Source: Lacticaseibacillus suibinensis (GTDB taxonomy: Bacteria > Bacillota > Bacilli > Lactobacillales > Lactobacillaceae). From it: 64,000 bases of DNA. The translations under genes were made by a program, and so were the position numbers. The DNA lies in the NCBI RefSeq assembly GCF_003946175.1, contig NZ_RHOK01000009.1, forward strand, positions 1-64,000, in the 5' to 3' direction. Under the pieces are notes generated by a model that saw only the letters and a program-made list of their open reading frames with translations, was not told where the DNA came from and did no database searches. Shown piece after piece: positions 59,826 through 64,000 of this stretch (the stretch's first letter is position 1; the number at the start of each line of letters is the position of its first letter).

Positions 59826-60491
59826 CTAGCCGCGCCGAGCGCGAGCGAGCCGGCTAATGATCAGCAGGTAACTCCCACTTGCCAGAAGTAATACCGCAAG
59901 CAGCAACACCGGTGCTTGAACGTGCATGGCGCCCCCGGTGTGGGCGATTTTCTTGCCCACCGGCGTGCCCGCCGTCGTTAGGGTGTTACCTAGCGTCTTG
60001 GCCGGTTTTTGCGAGCCGCTGAAATCCAGATTCGATTTCGGGGCCACCGTGATCACTTGATCACTGCGCTGGACGGTGAAGGCCACCGGTGCGGCAGGAT
60101 GCTTGATCACAGTGCTGGCCTGTTCAACGACGAGGTAACTAGCTCCAACCACCAACGCGGCCGTCGCGCGGCCGGCGTTATCGGTAACCAGCTCAGCACT
60201 AAAAGTGGCTAGGCCAGTTGCTGCCCGGTAGGTTTTGGCATCGTCTGGATCAATGGCACCTTGGCCACTGGCGACGATGCGCGTCACCCAATAATGGGCG
60301 CCGGCGAGCGGTGCTGTTTGCTGCGTATTGCTGGTTGATTGTACGCTGATGCGTTTATCAATGACCAGCTGCGGACCACTGGCGGCGAGTACCGGCGTTG
60401 CTCTAAACCAGCCGCCGAGCATGATGGTCAAAAACAGTAACCATCCACAGGCAACGCTAAGCAACGCGCTATTTCGTTTGTGCTGGATCAT
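59826..60491 (-). CDS. Minor pilin, basal type, with IAHTG sorting motif
   Basis: A 221-residue exported pilin. Signal peptide to about VLAASG; one CnaB-like domain (about 45-160; ISVQSTSNTQQTAPLAGAHY, VVGASYLVVEQAS with a probable isopeptide-forming set). The sorting signal reads KIAHTGGAMHV (IAHTG at 182-186), then a membrane helix and RLARARRG. Its size and place after the backbone gene match basal pilins (SpaB/SpaF-like). AAAGGTGG precedes the ATG at 60491. A small hairpin (59788-59812) without poly-T lies between it and the adhesin and may tune expression. Confidence 0.8.
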   Translation of the reverse strand: MIQHKRNSALLSVACGWLLFLTIMLGGWFRATPVLAASGPQLVIDKRISVQSTSNTQQTAPLAGAHYWVTRIVASGQGAIDPDDAKTYRAATGLATFSAELVTDNAGRATAALVVGASYLVVEQASTVIKHPAAPVAFTVQRSDQVITVAPKSNLDFSGSQKPAKTLGNTLTTAGTPVGKKIAHTGGAMHVQAPVLLLAVLLLASGSYLLIISRLARARRG

Positions 60492-60523
60492 GAGAACACC
60501 ACCTTTCCGCTGATGGTGAACCA

Positions 60524-62164
60524 TTAGTCGTTCGCTTCACGCCGCTTGCGCAGGATCATGTAGGAGCCACTACCCAGCAGCGTAACTGAAGCAACGGCCA
60601 AAATCAGGATGCGGCCTTGCGCACCGGTCAGCGGCAGGTTTGGAATGGCGTTATCTGGGTCAGTCACGGTGACATCAGATTCGGTATCTTGCGTAGCCGT
60701 CACCTTGTGCAGCTTGCCATCAACGTCATAACCAACTGGCGCATCAGTTTCAATCAGGAAGTATTCTTTTTCGTGGCTCGTAGGATCAACCAGAAGACCG
60801 GTGAATTCCGCCTTCCCGTCTTCGCCGGTGGTCGCAACGAGATCGTCACCGTTAATGTCAGTTACCCAATCACCGCGGCTGCCATCATCGTTAACTTCGG
60901 CGAGTTTAAAGGTGGCATTCTTCAACGGGTTGTTTGCTTCGGTCACCTTGGTCACATCCACGTTACCCATGTAGACCGTTGGTTGGTTAGGGTCGTCTGG
61001 ATCTGGATCGGTTGGAATGGTAGGGTCCTTCGGGTCGGTTGGGTCAACTGGGTCCTTTGGATCTGGCACCGTGGTTTCATGCCCTGGTTCATCAGTGGTG
61101 GTCCCAGTGTAGTAGGTATCAAATGTGTTTAAAATCTGCGCATCGTTGGTCTTGTTAACGATGGTTTCAATTTTGGCAACAATTTGAGACCCGTCAGCGG
61201 CTTCACCTAATTTAATTAACCCCGCATCTGTCAATGCGAGCTGCAGCACTGTGTAATTGCCTTTGGTGACGCTAGTGTCGATGGTGAAGTCGGTATCTTT
61301 TTCCAGCGCAATCGAGCTTGCGTTACCATCTTTGTCTGTGGTTTCAATGGCCATCGTGATTGTTTCTTCATTCAGCGTCAACGACTTGGTGTCGATTGGA
61401 TCAGAGAACACGAACTGCTTAGCGTACTTACCATCAGCGGATTTGGCATCGGCTGGCCGGTTAGCCGTCAGATCCCAGATGACCTTGTCGCCAGCCTTCA
61501 CTGAAGTGCTCTTTTCACCACCGGCAAACGTCTTGTTAGGATTCGTTGACAGGCTCGTTTCATCGACTTCGTTCTTTGGATAAACGTCAACGGTGTACTT
61601 CAGTGTTGCACTGCCAGTGCCTTGATTAACGGTCATTGGCAAGTGAACGATGAATGGTGTGGCTTTGGTCTTAACGGCCGGGTTATCTAATTCTTTGACC
61701 AGATAGTAGCCATCAGCGTCGGTATTTGCGCCTGCAATAAACTTAGCGTTCCCATCAGCATCCGTCGTCAAAGTGTCAACTAAAGTCCCGCCTGTGTAGT
61801 CGTCCTTTTCCGCATCTGTCTTCTCTGCAAAAGCCTTAGCATCGGTAGAATTGCCAAGTTTGTAGATTTCGAACTGCACACCGGCCATTGGCTTAAGATC
61901 AGCAACACTAGCAGCGTCAGCGTCAGTCCCGGTAGCAGTGGCTCCGGTGCCCATAGTGTTGTTTTCGGCCTTGTACTTGTGCAAATTCAGCACACGTTCG
62001 GTGGTATCATCCGAAACTGTGTCAGCGTTGACGACTGCCACCCGTGATTGGGCATCCCCCAGTTGAACGATGCTAGCAACGGTGCCAGAAGCGGTCAAGG
62101 CGCCCAGCGCCAGTCCGCAGACCCCAATCATGCGAATTAATTTACCTTGTTTGCTCTTGTTCAT
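60524..62164 (-). CDS. Major pilin (backbone) with VYPKN pilin motif and LPLTG
   Basis: A 546-residue backbone pilin. Signal peptide to about VVNAD; N-terminal domain with pilin motif VDVYPKNEV (Lys197 is the expected linking residue); a central domain; an Asp/Pro-rich stretch (PKDPVDPTDPKDP, about 385-410); a CnaB domain with E-box YFLIETDAPVGYDV; LPLTG (510-514), membrane helix and RKRREAND tail. In assembly the class C sortase cuts after the Thr of LPLTG and joins it to Lys197 of the next subunit. I use the ATG at 62164 (GGAGG seven bases away); the ATG at 62167 is adjacent. Confidence 0.92.
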   Translation of the reverse strand: MNKSKQGKLIRMIGVCGLALGALTASGTVASIVQLGDAQSRVAVVNADTVSDDTTERVLNLHKYKAENNTMGTGATATGTDADAASVADLKPMAGVQFEIYKLGNSTDAKAFAEKTDAEKDDYTGGTLVDTLTTDADGNAKFIAGANTDADGYYLVKELDNPAVKTKATPFIVHLPMTVNQGTGSATLKYTVDVYPKNEVDETSLSTNPNKTFAGGEKSTSVKAGDKVIWDLTANRPADAKSADGKYAKQFVFSDPIDTKSLTLNEETITMAIETTDKDGNASSIALEKDTDFTIDTSVTKGNYTVLQLALTDAGLIKLGEAADGSQIVAKIETIVNKTNDAQILNTFDTYYTGTTTDEPGHETTVPDPKDPVDPTDPKDPTIPTDPDPDDPNQPTVYMGNVDVTKVTEANNPLKNATFKLAEVNDDGSRGDWVTDINGDDLVATTGEDGKAEFTGLLVDPTSHEKEYFLIETDAPVGYDVDGKLHKVTATQDTESDVTVTDPDNAIPNLPLTGAQGRILILAVASVTLLGSGSYMILRKRREAND

Positions 62165-62324
62165 CATTAGTCCTCCAAAGTGAGATTCGGAGATCAGGCT
62201 AATGCTCACAAGTAACCTACACGAATGCATGTGATGTTCATCACCGTCAGTTGCTCACTCCCCCAAGAGTCCGGTGGGTTTGAATAAAACGTCACATGCT
62301 TAACTTGTTATCATTCTATAATCA

Positions 62325-62395
62325 ATTAACCCAAAATTGAGGGTCATTAATCGGTGGTTGTTACATATGGGTCATTTGATGTAAAATTAACCCAT
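62325..62395. promoter_or_regulatory. Pilus/TetR divergent region with two inverted repeats
   Basis: ATTAACCC (62325-62332) faces GGGTCATTAAT (62341-62351), and ATGGGT (62367-62372) faces ACCCAT (62390-62395). The region is AT-rich and lies between the pilin operon and the TetR-type gene, so these are the likely regulator sites. Confidence 0.5.
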
Positions 62396-62427
62396 AAATA
62401 TTTATTTTAATTGATTATCAGTTTTTT

Positions 62428-63057
62428 ATGTATTTTACCCGCAATGGTTGGGATAAAAAGGAGGCGTTTACGCTGACTAGTACAAACCGTGATAAACCGG
62501 ACTTGCGCGTACGCAAAACGCGGCGCGCCATCATACAGGCGCTGTTCTCCCTACTTAATAAAAAATCATTTGAGACAATTTCTGTACTCGATTTAGTAGC
62601 TCTTGCCGAAATCGGTCCCACCACGTTCTACCGGCATTACCAGGATAAATACGACCTCGCCCAAGCCGCCATTGATGACTGGCTGGCGCGCCTCAATCCG
62701 CTTTTAATTCATCGGCTGGCCAGCCAAGGTCTGCCCAAGGCGATTCAACATCAACCTGAAGTCGATCGCGGCCTGATTACCGAACTAGCGCTGCTGCGAA
62801 AAATTAATACCCCTGAAGTGAGTTTTAAAGCCAGCACCCTTGAGCAATTGGCCGCCCAGCTGCAAGCTGAACTCAAAGCCCGCCAGGTGTCCTTACGCTA
62901 CCCGGGGCCAATCGCTCATCATTTTGCGGCGTTTATTTATAGTTTTCTCATGGTGGTGGCGGATGAAGGGCCTGATTATGACGAGCGCTTGATTGAAAAC
63001 CAATTCGATGAATTCAAACGGGTGTTTAATATTCTGAACAACCCCGATTGCGTCTAA
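62428..63057 (+). CDS. TetR/AcrR-family regulator divergent from the pilus operon
   Basis: About 200 residues. The N-terminal HTH reads RKTRRAIIQALFSLLNKKSF, then VLDLVALAEIGPTTFYRHYQ and KYDLAQAAI, a TetR pattern with the DhaS-like FYRHYxDK. The rest is a helical ligand domain. The ATG at 62428 has no ribosome site. An excellent AAAAGGAGG is followed eight bases later by an in-frame CTG at 62473, which would give LTSTNRDKPDLRVRK and may be the true start. Position opposite the backbone pilin gene suggests control of piliation. Confidence 0.75.
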   Translation: MYFTRNGWDKKEAFTLTSTNRDKPDLRVRKTRRAIIQALFSLLNKKSFETISVLDLVALAEIGPTTFYRHYQDKYDLAQAAIDDWLARLNPLLIHRLASQGLPKAIQHQPEVDRGLITELALLRKINTPEVSFKASTLEQLAAQLQAELKARQVSLRYPGPIAHHFAAFIYSFLMVVADEGPDYDERLIENQFDEFKRVFNILNNPDCV

Positions 63058-63150
63058 CTATTGACTGTAATCAAGTGCAGCAGCGCACTTATCGGTCGGC
63101 TTGTTCAAAATGCACAAGCCGTGCCGCCAACTCCATACCACTGCCAGCCG

Positions 63151-63195
63151 AAAAGCCGCGCCTTCATCTGCGAAGGCGTGGCTTTTGATTTTTTG
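63151..63195 (+). terminator. Terminator of the TetR-type gene
   Basis: AAAAGCC, CGCCTTC and GAAGGCG, GGCTTTT pair and are followed by GATTTTTT. Confidence 0.8.
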
Positions 63196-63207
63196 CCCCG
63201 CCACTTA

Positions 63208-63223
63208 GGTTCCACGTGAAACA
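63208..63223. promoter_or_regulatory. parS-like site
   Basis: GGTTCCACGTGAAACA matches TGTTNCACGTGAAACA at all but the first base. It lies just before the promoter (TATAAT at 63245) of the B3/B4 gene. Confidence 0.7.
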
Positions 63224-63285
63224 ACCACATGGCACTGCTTGCGGTATAATAGAAACCACAAATTTGTCTTCGCGGAGGTTACATC

Positions 63286-63936
63286 TTGGAGTTTTCCCTC
63301 AATCCCTTGATCGACGGCGGTCTCGTCGTCACAGAAATCACATTCAAAAATGCTGCGCACAGCGACCAGCTTTGGGCTGAACGCCTCAACCCACTCATTG
63401 ACCACATCGCCGCCACAGATACGTTAGCCACGTTAAATGCCAACCCGGCCATTCAAGCCACCAAAGCTGGCTACAAACATGTCGGTAAAGACCCGAGCCG
63501 CTACCGCCCAGCCAGCGACAGCTTGTGGCGCCGCGTCATTAAAGGCAAAGGCCTGTATCAGGTCAATAACCTAGTTGACCTCAATAATGACCTGTCGTTG
63601 CGCCTGCATTTACCGCTGGGGAGCTACGATCTCGACCAGCTGCATCCGCCGTTAAGCTACACGGTAGCGCCCGCTGGAGCAACCTACCCTGGCATCGGCA
63701 AAGCGGCCATCGACCTGACCAACAGCCTGGTTTTAGCGGATCAAATTGGCTTCTTCGGCAGCCCCACCGCGGATTCCACGCGGGCGATGATTACGCCTGC
63801 CACCACGCATGCTTTAGTGGTGGTATACGCATTCGGCCCCTATGATGCGGCCAAGGTGCAAAGCATGGTCAAAACGGCTTGCCTGACTTATCTCACCGAC
63901 TGCACCGTGCTTCAGCAGCAGGTCGTCACCGCATAA
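63286..63936 (+). CDS. B3/B4 tRNA-binding domain protein
   Basis: A 216-residue free-standing B3/B4 domain like that of phenylalanyl-tRNA synthetase beta chain (editing module). Landmarks: YKHVGKDPSRYRPASDSLWR (about 63-82), GKGLYQVNNLVDLNNDLSL, GSYDLDQLH, YPGIGKAAIDL and FGSPTADSTRAMI. Free copies are thought to edit mischarged tRNA or bind related ligands; the true role is unsettled. Translation starts at TTG (63286) seven bases after GGAGG. TATAAT at 63245-63250 gives a promoter. Not linked in function to the pilus genes. Confidence 0.85.
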   Translation: MEFSLNPLIDGGLVVTEITFKNAAHSDQLWAERLNPLIDHIAATDTLATLNANPAIQATKAGYKHVGKDPSRYRPASDSLWRRVIKGKGLYQVNNLVDLNNDLSLRLHLPLGSYDLDQLHPPLSYTVAPAGATYPGIGKAAIDLTNSLVLADQIGFFGSPTADSTRAMITPATTHALVVVYAFGPYDAAKVQSMVKTACLTYLTDCTVLQQQVVTA

Positions 63937-63993
63937 TCGCATTTTACCAACACAAGCGTATCATGAGGCAATATTCCTCAGGAGGTGAACCAC

Positions 63994-64000
63994 TTGGCTT
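63994..64000 (+). CDS. Start of a further gene, cut by window edge
   Basis: AGGAGGTG at about 63980-63987 is followed six bases later by TTG GCT at 63994. The ribosome site is strong, so a gene probably begins here, but only two codons are visible. Confidence 0.35.

Overview
The window looks like a chromosomal segment of a GC-rich member of the Lactobacillaceae, possibly in or near Lacticaseibacillus or Schleiferilactobacillus. The clues are Gram-positive Shine-Dalgarno sites, LPxTG sorting signals, KxYKxGKxW signal peptides, DUF975, DUF915 and DUF4767 proteins, and IS30 and IS3 fragments. The species cannot be fixed from sequence alone. Three parS-like sites in 64 kb suggest an origin-proximal position.

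Layout. 1-1.9 kb: the 5' end of an IS30 transposase abuts a broken L-type lectin/MucBP adhesin. 2.4-7.9 kb: HAD phosphatase, Mga-type regulator, nagB with two GntR-type operators on its promoter, tyrosine phosphatase, prs. 8.0-9.1 kb: two identical tRNA-Lys(CTT) genes around a DUF975 membrane protein. 9.2-12.2 kb: TPM-domain membrane protein, aldo/keto reductase. 12.4-15.8 kb: an operon joining a MenA-type prenyltransferase to a NitT/TauT/ThiY-type ABC importer. 16.1-20.8 kb: two lipoproteins, a zinc-ribbon membrane protein and a regulator with two HTH domains. 21.1-22.1 kb: MarR regulator and acetyltransferase. 22.3-30.1 kb: malonate decarboxylase operon mdcH-A-C-DE(fused)-G-hydrolase-B with a divergent LysR gene. 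30.2-34.8 kb: acyltransferase-3 protein, WYL regulator, SEC10/PgrA wall protein. 34.9-35.4 kb: an unlisted 51-residue nine-cysteine protein and a solitary IS3 OrfA. 35.5-37.5 kb: DUF915 hydrolase coupled to a degenerate PTS EIIC. 37.6-54.0 kb: three very large wall-anchored glycan-degrading enzymes (GH31, PL8, GH101) and two small unknown genes. 54.2 kb: MazG-like protein. 54.7-62.2 kb: sortase-assembled pilus operon with three sortases. 62.4-64.0 kb: divergent TetR-type regulator, B3/B4-domain protein and the start of one more gene.

How it fits together. The GH101 (endo-alpha-GalNAcase), the GH31 enzyme (architecture compatible with alpha-GalNAcase) and the PL8 lyase (glycosaminoglycan-type) would act outside the cell on mucin O-glycans and host or matrix polysaccharides. 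NagB could channel released amino sugars into glycolysis. Repeated GGT(A/C)TA-type palindromes occur on the nagB promoter and upstream of PL8 and GH31, so one NagR/YvoA-like GntR repressor may control a scattered foraging regulon. Pili, the lectin and the SEC10/PgrA protein would provide adhesion. The malonate and MenA/ABC operons are separate metabolic modules.
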